A DNA stretch of 14,003 bases from Bacteroidales bacterium (lineage in GTDB: Bacteria > Bacteroidota > Bacteroidia > Bacteroidales > P3), in assembly GCA_004551865.1 (NCBI GenBank), contig SFPR01000051.1, forward strand, positions 1 through 14,003, written 5' to 3'. The position numbers and the translations under genes are program-made. Below are positions 1 through 6,691 of this stretch, one piece after another (position 1 is the first letter of the stretch; each line of letters begins with the position of its first letter). The notes under the pieces were generated by a model. That model saw only the letters and a list, made by a program, of their open reading frames with translations. It ran no database searches and was not told the origin of the DNA.

Positions 1-18
1 ATAAAGTCCGCCGCTCAT
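1..18 (-). CDS. kamE: Lysine 5,6-aminomutase beta subunit, first six codons only
   Basis: The minus strand reads TAATG at the end of kamD, so the A of this ATG is also the last base of the kamD stop codon. The six visible codons give MSGGLY, which matches the usual start of the KamE subunit as I remember it. KamE carries the adenosylcobalamin-binding Rossmann domain and the lysine that holds pyridoxal phosphate. The gene runs off the left edge. The one-base overlap implies translational coupling, as expected for two subunits made in equal amounts. The call rests on six residues plus the kamD neighbour. Confidence 0.8.
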
Positions 19-1583
19 TATCTTTGTCCTCCTTTTCCTTTCATTAAATCAATAAACGGATTGTAGTAGTTATCGCCCTTTTCAAACACTCCCGACAATC
101 CTTTTCCTCCATTGAACGGACGTTTTATGTCCGCAAAGATACCTTTCTCCAAAGCAGAGAAGAGACCCTCCTTTGTCATCTTTTCCAACAACTCTATGGC
201 ATCGTCCAACACCTTTTTGGCTCTTGTCTGCATGATACCGTCTTTCTTAAACTCCACATCGTCTCCAAGGTTCTTCATGTTGCGGAAAATATATTGAGCA
301 TTCTCAATAGACAAATAGCGGTCAGACATGAAAGGAGTGTGAATTGCCTCGGTCATCATACCCAAAAGCTGCAATCCCTGACCTGTCCAAATAGCTATTT
401 CGTTGAACAAAGCGTCTTGAATGTGTCCTCGGAAGATGTTTCCGGTCATAAACTTTGTCGGAGGCATATATTTCAATGGTGCCTTAGGGAAAATCTCTCT
501 TATCATCTGGGCTTGAGCCAACTCATACAAGAATCCGTTTTCCAAATCTGGTGTCATCTCAAACGCATGTCCCAATCCCATTTGTTCTTCGGGCAATCCG
601 GCTGCAAAAGCAAGCTGTTCGTTGATAAGGTCTGACGCCAAAACCGTGTGAGCCTGCTCAAATGCATCGGCTGTTGTGAGGTAATTGTCTTCTCCTGTGT
701 TGATTATAACTCCTGCAAAGCCGTTTATCACTCTCGAAAAGTACTGATCGATAAGCGTTCGCTGCATATTGATGTCGCGGAACAAGATACCATACAATGC
801 ATCGTTCAACATGACGTCCAAACCTTCCAATGCTCCCATTACGGCAATCTCCGGCATACACAAACCCGAGCAGTAATTACACAATCTGATGTAACGACCA
901 ACCTCTTCGCCCACTTCGTCCAATGCCTTACGCATTATGCGGAAGTTTTCCTGAGTTGCAAACGTACCACCAAAGCCTTCGGTTGTTGCACCGTAAGGAA
1001 CGTAATCCAAAAGCGACTGTCCTGTTGTACGGATTACGGCAATGATGTCTGCACCCTGCCTTGCACCGGCCTGAGCCTGCACAACGTCTTCATAGATGTT
1101 GCCTGTTGCCACTATTATATATAGGTATGGCTTTTTGCCTTCACCTATTGTCTCGATGTAGTTCTCTCTTCGGCGGCGGTTGGCTTTAATTCGCTCCATC
1201 GACTGCTCGATAAAAGGCTGCAAAGCCTCTCTTGCCTTTTGAGCATCACCCTGAGGGAGAGTTGTAATGTCGAGAGTGCCTGCTGCCGTCTGCTCTGCAA
1301 TCTCGCAAGGGGTCTTTCTTGTTTGCAACACGGCGTTGCCCAACACCGGAAGGATACCATTTGCCAACATACCCTTGTCTTTGACAAAATCTACCAACAC
1401 ATTTGGCAAAGGAACGCCGCTCCGGTCAATTCCATCTACCCCCATCAAACGGCACAACGTCCTTTCGCAGGCAACAGTCGAGTAACCATCGACAAAATCC
1501 TGCACTTGGTCGGAGATTACCTTCGCAAGCTCCTTTGCATGTGCCACCTTGTTAAAATCCAAGCCTAATTTGCTTTTTTCCAT
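18..1583 (-). CDS. kamD: Lysine 5,6-aminomutase alpha subunit
   Basis: A 521-residue protein recognised from its whole-length similarity to KamD. It starts MEKSKLGLDFNKV and continues with ERTLCRLMGVDGID, NYIETIGEGKKPYLYIIVATGN and GYIRLC-like barrel segments. With KamE it forms the adenosylcobalamin- and PLP-dependent enzyme that moves the terminal amino group of D-lysine or beta-lysine to carbon 5, in cytoplasmic lysine fermentation to acetate and butyrate. The alpha subunit supplies the TIM barrel; the cofactor-bearing parts are mostly in KamE. The open frame extends 32 codons further upstream to 1679, but I chose the ATG at 1581-1583 because the family begins here and the extra residues are unlike it. 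The start at 1583 also lies below a consensus promoter at 1677-1707, whereas 1679 would overlap that promoter. No kamA or other lysine-pathway gene lies upstream, so kamDE begins its own transcript. Confidence 0.93.
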   Translation of the reverse strand: MEKSKLGLDFNKVAHAKELAKVISDQVQDFVDGYSTVACERTLCRLMGVDGIDRSGVPLPNVLVDFVKDKGMLANGILPVLGNAVLQTRKTPCEIAEQTAAGTLDITTLPQGDAQKAREALQPFIEQSMERIKANRRRRENYIETIGEGKKPYLYIIVATGNIYEDVVQAQAGARQGADIIAVIRTTGQSLLDYVPYGATTEGFGGTFATQENFRIMRKALDEVGEEVGRYIRLCNYCSGLCMPEIAVMGALEGLDVMLNDALYGILFRDINMQRTLIDQYFSRVINGFAGVIINTGEDNYLTTADAFEQAHTVLASDLINEQLAFAAGLPEEQMGLGHAFEMTPDLENGFLYELAQAQMIREIFPKAPLKYMPPTKFMTGNIFRGHIQDALFNEIAIWTGQGLQLLGMMTEAIHTPFMSDRYLSIENAQYIFRNMKNLGDDVEFKKDGIMQTRAKKVLDDAIELLEKMTKEGLFSALEKGIFADIKRPFNGGKGLSGVFEKGDNYYNPFIDLMKGKGGQR

Positions 1584-1676
1584 ATCTCGTAGTGTAGTTA
1601 TTATTTTAAGTTCCAAGTTGCAATGATTGCCGAATTGCCACATACCAAGTTTCGACTCGACACACCAAAGCGACTG

Positions 1677-1707
1677 CAAAAATACGAAAAAGATAAGTAA
1701 TTACAAA
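1677..1707 (-). promoter_or_regulatory. Consensus Bacteroidota promoter of kamDE
   Basis: On the minus strand TTTG (1707-1704) is followed after exactly 19 bases by TATTTTTG (1684-1677). This is a full match to the Bacteroidota -33/-7 consensus TTTG-N19-TAnnTTTG. Transcription should start near 1670, leaving a leader of about 85 bases before the kamD start. It lies just below the terminator of the upstream gene. Confidence 0.8.
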
Positions 1708-1717
1708 ATCAATTCAC

Positions 1718-1748
1718 AAAAAAAGGCGGTAGTTTCGCAACCACCGCC
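1718..1748 (-). terminator. Rho-independent terminator after the 1775-2434 gene
   Basis: On the minus strand GGCGGTGGTT pairs with AACTACCGCC (1748-1725) with one G-T wobble around a GCGA loop, a GNRA tetraloop. Seven T residues follow (1724-1718). It lies 26 bases after the stop codon of the secreted protein gene and separates it from the kamDE promoter. Confidence 0.88.
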
Positions 1749-1774
1749 AAAAAAGAGTTCATATTCTCGCTTTC

Positions 1775-2434
1775 TTACCTGCCCAAAACAGCCTTATTCA
1801 CCTTTTTCATGTTCAAAGGTATGCCCGCAGAAATCTCAAACGGCAACACATCTATTCTTTTGCCGATGTTGGCACTTGTTGTGTTGGTTATGGTAGGTCT
1901 GTACGTAAAAGCAAGAGAAACATCGTCCAAAATCCATCTCAATCTTATCGGAACACAGCCCGACATCTGGGCAATGACATCATAAGATGAAAGATTGTTG
2001 TTTCCATTTGAAGGAATTTTGAAGTAATATCCCCCATACTCGCCTCCAATTCCCACCGAAAGAGAAAGCATCGAAAAAACATCTTCGGTATTAAAGATAT
2101 AATTGTAACCAATACCCACACTGAGTTTGAAAGATGTCGAAAAACAACTATTGTCTCCTGTTTCTCTCAACATTCCCCAATCGATTGCATAATCTGCCTC
2201 CAACGAAAGACCTGTTTTCGTGCTGATTGAAGAGTATCGATTTCCCAATCCGAAATCGACCAAAGGCAAATTGGTCTGTGCAACCTTGGCTCTGCCTGTT
2301 CCGAAAGAGACAGAAGCGTATGGTTCAACCACTTTAATCTTCTCGCTTTGCTGAGCAAAGACACCGAATGAACATACTGCCATGCCGTTCAAGGCACATA
2401 CTGCAATACAAACAAGTTTTGCTAATTTTTTCAT
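1775..2434 (-). CDS. Secreted outer-membrane beta-barrel-like protein, unknown function
   Basis: 219 residues. A lysine-rich start (MKKLAK) and a hydrophobic stretch to about residue 27 ending in FAQQ form a signal peptide with likely cleavage around residues 27-28. The rest is rich in alternating polar/hydrophobic stretches with Gly, Tyr and Ser (for example LSVGIGYNYIF, LSLSVGIGGEYGGYYF, VSLAFTYRPTI), as expected for a small outer-membrane beta-barrel of the porin/OmpW-like kind common in Bacteroidota. I recognise no specific family. It has its own consensus promoter (2481-2511) and its own terminator (1718-1748), so it is a single-gene unit. The surface-exposed barrel role is inferred from composition alone. 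Confidence 0.75.
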   Translation of the reverse strand: MKKLAKLVCIAVCALNGMAVCSFGVFAQQSEKIKVVEPYASVSFGTGRAKVAQTNLPLVDFGLGNRYSSISTKTGLSLEADYAIDWGMLRETGDNSCFSTSFKLSVGIGYNYIFNTEDVFSMLSLSVGIGGEYGGYYFKIPSNGNNNLSSYDVIAQMSGCVPIRLRWILDDVSLAFTYRPTITNTTSANIGKRIDVLPFEISAGIPLNMKKVNKAVLGR

Positions 2435-2480
2435 CTTATTTCTGTTTTAACGATTAAGTTTTCCTTTAATTACATCGGTG

Positions 2481-2511
2481 CAAATATATAGTTTTTTTTA
2501 ATAACACCAAA
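2481..2511 (-). promoter_or_regulatory. Consensus promoter of the 1775-2434 gene
   Basis: On the minus strand TTTG (2511-2508), 19 bases, then TATATTTG (2488-2481). This is an exact match to the Bacteroidota consensus. The predicted transcript start is near 2475, about 40 bases before the ATG at 2434. Confidence 0.8.
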
Positions 2512-2656
2512 AGAAAAACCTAATCAATTTAATCAAATCGACAAATAAGTCCTTGCAATGCTTTAATCTGCAATACTTTACACAAGATTAAAAATATCAA
2601 ATCGGCATTTTAAGTGTTTTTTTACAAAGACATATTACCGATTGGAAGATTTGGCA

Positions 2657-2664
2657 TATCTTTG
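2657..2664 (+). promoter_or_regulatory. -7 element (TATCTTTG) of the 2706-3065 gene
   Basis: TATCTTTG matches TAnnTTTG. There is no TTTG at the -33 position; the closest match is TTAC at 2635-2638, 18 bases upstream. The predicted start near 2671 leaves a leader of about 35 bases and rules out the in-frame GTG at 2667 as the translation start. The 2435-2705 space is shared by two divergent promoters; the rest of it is AT-rich and I see no further gene in it. Confidence 0.55.
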
Positions 2665-2705
2665 CGGTGTTAAACAACTTAGTAATCAACAAAACAATTA
2701 TCATT

Positions 2706-3065
2706 ATGAAGAAAATATTTTGCACAATCGCAGTGGCAATGTTTGCCTGCTCGGCTTTCGCTCAACAAAAGATTGAAGCAACTTATGTGGAAGCAGGAGT
2801 GAATGAAAACGACCCCTCAACTTACACAGCAAAAAAGGTGGTAATGCCTGACGGAAAGAAAGAAACAATGTTGTTTAAGAAGAAACACTTCAACCAAGAC
2901 AACGTAAAAATCAGTTCTTCTTACGCAACAGCTCTTTCAATCGAAGACATGATATCTGTAATCGAGAGAAAGAAAAAGCAACACGAGTGTGTGAAGGAAA
3001 TGTACGAAGAAGACGGATTGTACTATATGCTTTTCACCAAGTGTAACACCGATGGACAACAATAA
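2706..3065 (+). CDS. Small secreted protein of unknown function
   Basis: 119 residues. The N-terminus (MKKIFCTIAVAMFACSAFAQQ) is a clear Sec signal peptide with an AXA site (AFA) just before QQ, leaving a mature protein of about 100 residues. The mature part is hydrophilic and lysine-rich, with a charged helical stretch (MISVIERKKKQHE) and a Cys near each side of a Tyr-rich segment (ECVKEMYEEDGLYYMLFTKC) that could form a disulfide. I recognise no domain. I chose ATG 2706 rather than the GTG at 2667 because the signal peptide begins there and the promoter lies immediately upstream. Periplasmic or surface location is inferred from the signal peptide only. Confidence 0.75.
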   Translation: MKKIFCTIAVAMFACSAFAQQKIEATYVEAGVNENDPSTYTAKKVVMPDGKKETMLFKKKHFNQDNVKISSSYATALSIEDMISVIERKKKQHECVKEMYEEDGLYYMLFTKCNTDGQQ

Positions 3066-3128
3066 TTCGGCTTTCAAGATACAATAAGAGGGCTACTTGC
3101 TTCGTTATCTTTTGAAGCGGAAAAATTG

Positions 3129-3203
3129 AAACGCCGTTTTGCTCGAGCGAAACGGCGTTTTATTCTGCCAAAACGCCGTTTTATTTCACTGAAACGCCGT
3201 TTT
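3129..3203. repeat. Array of four 21-bp-spaced AAACGCCGTTTT units
   Basis: Cores start at 3129, 3150, 3171 and 3192, exactly 21 bases apart. Units 1, 3 and 4 read AAACGCCGTTTT and unit 2 reads the complement AAACGGCGTTTT. The 9 bases between cores are not conserved. Units 1 and 2 together form a near-perfect inverted repeat (3129-3160, one G-T pair, no loop) followed by TATT, which could also help end transcription of the 2706-3065 gene. The rest of the 3066-3253 space holds nothing I recognise. Confidence 0.9.
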
Positions 3204-3253
3204 GGTAAAGCGTATGCAAAAGGCTTTGTTTCAGATATTTATAACATCAATAT

Positions 3254-3526
3254 ATGAGTTTGTTTCAGACAAGAAAACCAAGACAATTTGAGTATAAACC
3301 TCGTTTTTACGACCCGCAAAAGGAGGAGTTGGAACGTTTGAAAGCAAAGTATGGCGATGTCGAAGGGACGGAATATAAACGCCGAATCGACTTTCGCTCT
3401 GCAATGAAGACGAAAAAAGAGGAGAAAATCGGCAAGCCCGTGTCGGGATTGAAGATTATTCTTATCGCTTCTCTGATTATAGCTATTTTATACTTTCTTT
3501 TGTACGTTGTAGAAACATGGCAATAG
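3254..3526 (+). CDS. Small membrane protein upstream of mutL
   Basis: 90 residues. A highly charged cytoplasmic-type N-terminal part (residues 1-65, many Lys, Arg, Glu) is followed by one hydrophobic helix (about residues 67-86, LKIILIASLIIAILYFLLYVV) and a four-residue tail, so it is probably a C-terminally anchored inner-membrane protein. The stop codon overlaps the mutL start by 10 bases, so the two are translated from one transcript. I do not recognise a named family. Linkage to mutL suggests co-transcription, not necessarily a repair role. No consensus promoter was found between the 21-bp repeat array and its ATG. Confidence 0.8.
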   Translation: MSLFQTRKPRQFEYKPRFYDPQKEELERLKAKYGDVEGTEYKRRIDFRSAMKTKKEEKIGKPVSGLKIILIASLIIAILYFLLYVVETWQ

Positions 3527-5298
3527 AGATTTTGGACAGCGTTGTGGCAAATCAGATTGCCGCAGGAGAAGTGGTAAACCGTCCCTCGTCGGTTGTAAAG
3601 GAGCTTTTGGAAAACTCAATCGACGCCGGAGCTGCCCGAGTGCAGTTGGTGATAAAAGATGCGGGCAGAACGCTCATTCAGGTGAGCGACAATGGTTGCG
3701 GAATGGACAGAGAAGATGCTCAAAAGTGCTTTCTGCCCCATGCAACCAGCAAGATACGCACTTCGGAAGACCTGATGAAACTCCGCACAATGGGTTTCAG
3801 AGGTGAGGCTCTTGCTTCTATTGCCGCAATTTCGCAAGTCGAACTCAAAACTCGCCGAGAGCAAGACGAAACAGGCACAAAGGTCATAATCGAAGGCGGT
3901 GAGATAAAACAGGTTTCGGACGTTGCTTGTGCGGCAGGCACTTGTATTTCTGTCAAAAACATCTTTTACAACACTCCTGCAAGGCGTAACTTTCTCAAAA
4001 GCGACCAAATAGAAAACAGCCACGTCAATGACGAATTTTTGAGGGTCGCTCTGATTAAGCCCGAGGTCGCTTTCGGCTATGTGAACAACGAAAAGACCAT
4101 GCACAACCTCACAACAAGCAATGCAAAGAAGCGAATAACAGACCTTTTCGGCTCGTCGCTCTCTGGAAAGCTCATTCCGCTGAACGAAAGTCTCGACTTG
4201 GTCAAAATCGGAGGCTTTGTGTGTTCGGCAGACTTTGCAAAGAAGAACAAATCGTGGCAGTATTTCTTTGTGAACGGACGATTTATGAAGAACAATTACT
4301 TTGCCAATGCCGTAGAGAGAGCTTTTGGCAACCTGCTTGGTGAAAAGACCTACCCTGCTTTCTTCATTACACTCGACCTTCCGCCAGAAAACATAGACGT
4401 AAACATACATCCGACAAAGACAGAGGTCAAATTTTTGGACGACAAGATGATTTACTCTGTTTTGCACGCCGCAACAAAACGCGGTCTCGGGCAATACGCA
4501 CTCTCAAACGAGATTTCGTTCACCAAACCTGCCATAGAATTTCCGCAGGTCTCTGCTTCAACTCCCCTGCCCAAGGCTCCGCAAATACGATTTGACCCTT
4601 CGTTCAACCCCTTTGACACTTCGGAACATCAACCTATCAATATGTTGCAAGAAAAGCCGGTTGTTCAACCCTCACTTTTTGAGAAAGACATTCCCGAACT
4701 TGTTACCGTTCCGACAAACCGACCCATAGAGAGAGAGAACCGAGAACTCAATCTCATGCAAGTATCGGAGCGTTATATCGTTGTCCGCAGCAAAGACTCC
4801 GTATTGCTGATTGACCAGAGCAGGGCTTCACAAAGAGTGATTTTTGAGAGCGTCCTTGAAGGAGAAACACCCAAGACTCTGTGCCAAAACCTCGCAACAC
4901 CGATAAAACACTTCTTTTCGCCTCACATAAGTTTCCAACTTGTGGAGATGCTTCCTGCTTTGGAAAGCTATGGAATGAAGATGGAATATGACAAAACGGA
5001 CGGAGGTTTTTTCCTTGTGGCAAAATCGCCTTCGAGCAGTGCGGAAGAGTGTTTTGAAATGGCTCAAAACTTGGTTGAAGACAAACAAAACTGCTTTGTC
5101 TCAGGCTCTCAAAACGAAAGAAGAGCCATAATGATTGCACAAAAGAACAAAATCCCTTACGGACAAGTGCTTTCAAACCAACAAATGCAGACATTGATTT
5201 CACAACTATTCAGTTGCAAGGAGTGTAACCTCACTCCCGAGGGGAAAAAGATAATAATCAAACTGACAACAGACGACTTGGAAAAGATGTTCGGCTAA
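3517..5298 (+). CDS. mutL: DNA mismatch repair protein MutL
   Basis: 593 residues. The N-terminal GHKL ATPase has all expected motifs: KELLENSIDAGA (Glu29 to Asp36 region), DNGCGM (58-63) and GFRGEAL (93-99). A second ATP-lid/transducer domain runs to about residue 330 with NTPARR (152-157) and DVNIHPTKTEVKF (294-306). A proline-rich linker (about 340-405) leads to the C-terminal dimerisation domain. MutL links MutS mismatch recognition to strand incision and removal. The metal-binding endonuclease motif DQHA(X)2E(X)4E appears as DQSRASQRVIFE (433-444), so the His and first Glu are missing. The later Cys motif and CPHG motif are also absent, so this MutL should lack nicking activity. The start overlaps the upstream gene by 10 bases. 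Confidence 0.97.
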   Translation: MAIEILDSVVANQIAAGEVVNRPSSVVKELLENSIDAGAARVQLVIKDAGRTLIQVSDNGCGMDREDAQKCFLPHATSKIRTSEDLMKLRTMGFRGEALASIAAISQVELKTRREQDETGTKVIIEGGEIKQVSDVACAAGTCISVKNIFYNTPARRNFLKSDQIENSHVNDEFLRVALIKPEVAFGYVNNEKTMHNLTTSNAKKRITDLFGSSLSGKLIPLNESLDLVKIGGFVCSADFAKKNKSWQYFFVNGRFMKNNYFANAVERAFGNLLGEKTYPAFFITLDLPPENIDVNIHPTKTEVKFLDDKMIYSVLHAATKRGLGQYALSNEISFTKPAIEFPQVSASTPLPKAPQIRFDPSFNPFDTSEHQPINMLQEKPVVQPSLFEKDIPELVTVPTNRPIERENRELNLMQVSERYIVVRSKDSVLLIDQSRASQRVIFESVLEGETPKTLCQNLATPIKHFFSPHISFQLVEMLPALESYGMKMEYDKTDGGFFLVAKSPSSSAEECFEMAQNLVEDKQNCFVSGSQNERRAIMIAQKNKIPYGQVLSNQQMQTLISQLFSCKECNLTPEGKKIIIKLTTDDLEKMFG

Positions 5299-5302
5299 AA
5301 AG

Positions 5303-5344
5303 CAAATCTGCACTCTGCTTTCGTTGTTGCAGGGTGCAGATTTG
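5303..5344. terminator. Bidirectional stem-loop between mutL and the dehydrogenase
   Basis: Arms 5303-5318 and 5329-5344 form 16 pairs (one T-G wobble) around a 10-base loop. The stem lies in the 63-base gap between two convergent genes. On the minus strand it is followed by CTTTTTAG, a good U-tract for the dehydrogenase transcript. On the plus strand the run of T is short (GATTT), so it is a weaker terminator for mutL. Confidence 0.85.
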
Positions 5345-5361
5345 ATATTGTCAAAAAGCCA

Positions 5362-6303
5362 TTACCGTTGTTTGCTTTCGATATATTGGTCTAAATTTCG
5401 TAAGATTATGTCTATCCTTATGTCGAAGCTCTCCCTTGTTGCAAAGGCTATGTGCGGCAAAAGCAAAGTATTCTTTGCCGTAAGAAGCGGATTGTCTGCT
5501 TTCAAAGGCGGTTCGGTGTCATAAACGTCGATTGCGGCAGCTGCAATCCGTCCTTGATTTAAGCAATCTGCCAAGGCTTTGTTGTCAATCACCCCTCCGC
5601 GAGAAGTATTGACCACTATGGCAGAGGGTTTGCACAAAGCAAGCATCTCGGAGCTGATAAGACCCTTTGTTTGCTTGGTCAGAGGAGTATGAAGCGAGAT
5701 AATGTCGCTGCGTTTCATCACTTCCTCCAACGAAGTGTACTCTATACCCATGTCAATCGCCTCCTGCCTCTGCGAACGAGAGTAAGCAATGATGTGACAG
5801 CCGAAAACATTGAGCAGCTGTGCCGTCCTCAGACCTATTGCTCCCGTTCCGACGATGCCAACCGTCTTGCCGCAAAGTTCTCTTCCCAAGATGTTGTTTC
5901 TGCCTTGAAGAGAACGAGTTGCAGCATCAAAAGGCGTCATTTTGCGATAAACATCAAGCATCATTCCTACAGCCAATTCTGCTACTGCTTGGGTGGCATA
6001 ACCCGAGGCATTGCAGATTTGTATTCCTCTTTGACTGCAATAATCTTGGTCTATGTGGTCCAAGCCTGTGAAAGCGACATCCAAAAACTTCAAATCGGGG
6101 CATTTCTCCAACACATTGCGACCAAGAGGGATATTAGACACCATTACGACCTCTGCACCCTGCATTCTTTCGACAAGAGTCGCCTCATCTTCCTTTCGGT
6201 CGGGGAAAACAATCAACTTGCAACCCTTTTTCTCATATTTTCGAGCCAATTCCTCTGCCCTTTCGGAGCTTATTCCCATAGGCTCAACTGCAACTATTTT
6301 CAT
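5362..6303 (-). CDS. D-isomer-specific 2-hydroxyacid dehydrogenase
   Basis: 313 residues from the ATG at 6301-6303. I chose this start because the family begins MKIVAVEP here; the frame extends 18 codons further to 6357 but would overlap the promoter. The fold has a substrate-binding part at both ends and a Rossmann NAD(P) domain between, with GTGAIG (152-157). The catalytic set is complete: Arg235 in NTSRGGVID, Glu264 in DVYDTEPP and His284 in LLPHIAFAT. It should reduce a 2-keto acid to a D-2-hydroxy acid, or the reverse, in the cytoplasm. The exact substrate (lactate, glycerate, hydroxypyruvate and others) cannot be read from sequence. After the second strand of the Rossmann fold it has YSRS (174-177) in place of the usual Asp, which hints at NADP(H). 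It is a single-gene unit. Confidence 0.9.
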   Translation of the reverse strand: MKIVAVEPMGISSERAEELARKYEKKGCKLIVFPDRKEDEATLVERMQGAEVVMVSNIPLGRNVLEKCPDLKFLDVAFTGLDHIDQDYCSQRGIQICNASGYATQAVAELAVGMMLDVYRKMTPFDAATRSLQGRNNILGRELCGKTVGIVGTGAIGLRTAQLLNVFGCHIIAYSRSQRQEAIDMGIEYTSLEEVMKRSDIISLHTPLTKQTKGLISSEMLALCKPSAIVVNTSRGGVIDNKALADCLNQGRIAAAAIDVYDTEPPLKADNPLLTAKNTLLLPHIAFATRESFDIRIDIILRNLDQYIESKQR

Positions 6304-6344
6304 ATAACTTGGTATTGAATTATCACTTTTTTGTTTCTGTTTTG

Positions 6345-6375
6345 CAAAGATAGCCATTTTCTTTTGTCCTTGTAA
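6345..6375 (-). promoter_or_regulatory. Promoter of the 2-hydroxyacid dehydrogenase
   Basis: On the minus strand TATCTTTG (6352-6345) matches the -7 consensus. The -33 position, 19 bases upstream, reads TTAC (6375-6372) instead of TTTG. The predicted start near 6338 gives a leader of about 35 bases. The second 21-bp repeat array begins 16 bases upstream of the -33 position. Confidence 0.6.
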
Positions 6376-6390
6376 GATATGGTGAAAATA

Positions 6391-6464
6391 AAACGCCGAT
6401 TTACGAAAACAAAACGGCGTTCTGCTCAGATGAAACGGCGTTTGGGCAAAATGAAACGGCGTTT
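6391..6464. repeat. Second array of four 21-bp-spaced AAACGSCGTTT units
   Basis: Cores start at 6391 (AAACGCCGATT), 6412 (AAACGGCGTTC), 6433 (AAACGGCGTTT) and 6454 (AAACGGCGTTT), again exactly 21 bases apart. The first two carry one mismatch each near the 3' end. The bases between cores are unrelated to each other and to the first array. It lies immediately upstream of the dehydrogenase promoter. Confidence 0.9.
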
Positions 6465-6498
6465 GGATTTGATAAAACTTAATTATTGATTTACAGAG

Positions 6499-6540
6499 TG
6501 ATAAAAAAACAAGGTCGGCTTCAAATCTGCCGACCCTGTT
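6499..6540 (-). terminator. Rho-independent terminator at the end of the accessory block
   Basis: On the minus strand AACAGGGTCGGC pairs with GCCGACCTTGTT over 12 positions (one G-T pair) around a 9-base loop (6528-6520). The stem is followed by TTTTTTTAT, with seven T at 6509-6503. It lies about 150 bases after the stop of the AlbA_2/ATPase gene and is the first terminator seen below the whole minus-strand accessory block. Confidence 0.85.
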
Positions 6541-6654
6541 GTACCCCCAGTAGGAACGCTTTGGTTATTTCCTATTAAGTTCAACTATTTATAATTATGT
6601 ATCTTGCAATTATTTATACACTCAAATGACACAACAAAAACTGGTAAAACGTCG

Positions 6655-6676
6655 AAAAGGTGGCCAAAAGGTGGCC
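6655..6676. repeat. Tandem duplication of an 11-base unit
   Basis: AAAAGGTGGCC occurs twice in direct succession (6655-6665, 6666-6676), followed by AAGGG. It lies in the untranslated tail of the minus-strand block, 15 bases from the stop of the AlbA_2 gene. No function is evident. Confidence 0.8.
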
Positions 6677-6691
6677 AAGGGATTACCCTCC

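Noticed and set aside
648..1124. Long plus-strand open frames across the kamD region (and similar ones at 1239-1568)
   Set aside because: They lie opposite a clearly conserved gene, have Cys/His-rich unnatural composition and no family resemblance.
2562..2592. Inverted repeat TTTAATCT / AGATTAAA with a 15-base gap between the two divergent promoters
   Set aside because: Very AT-rich context, long loop and no U-tract. Chance occurrence is likely, although a regulator site cannot be excluded.
3129..3203. CRISPR array
   Set aside because: Cores are only 11-12 bases and gaps 9-10 bases, core orientation varies, and no cas genes are near. The Cas4-like domain belongs to a DUF2779 protein far away.
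3616..4494. 292-codon minus-strand frame inside mutL
   Set aside because: Antisense shadow of mutL; the mutL motifs are unmistakable on the plus strand.
6513..6535. Stem-loop with a TTCAAA loop resembling a selenocysteine tRNA anticodon arm
   Set aside because: No acceptor, D or T arms surround it. On the minus strand it is a standard terminator with seven T residues.
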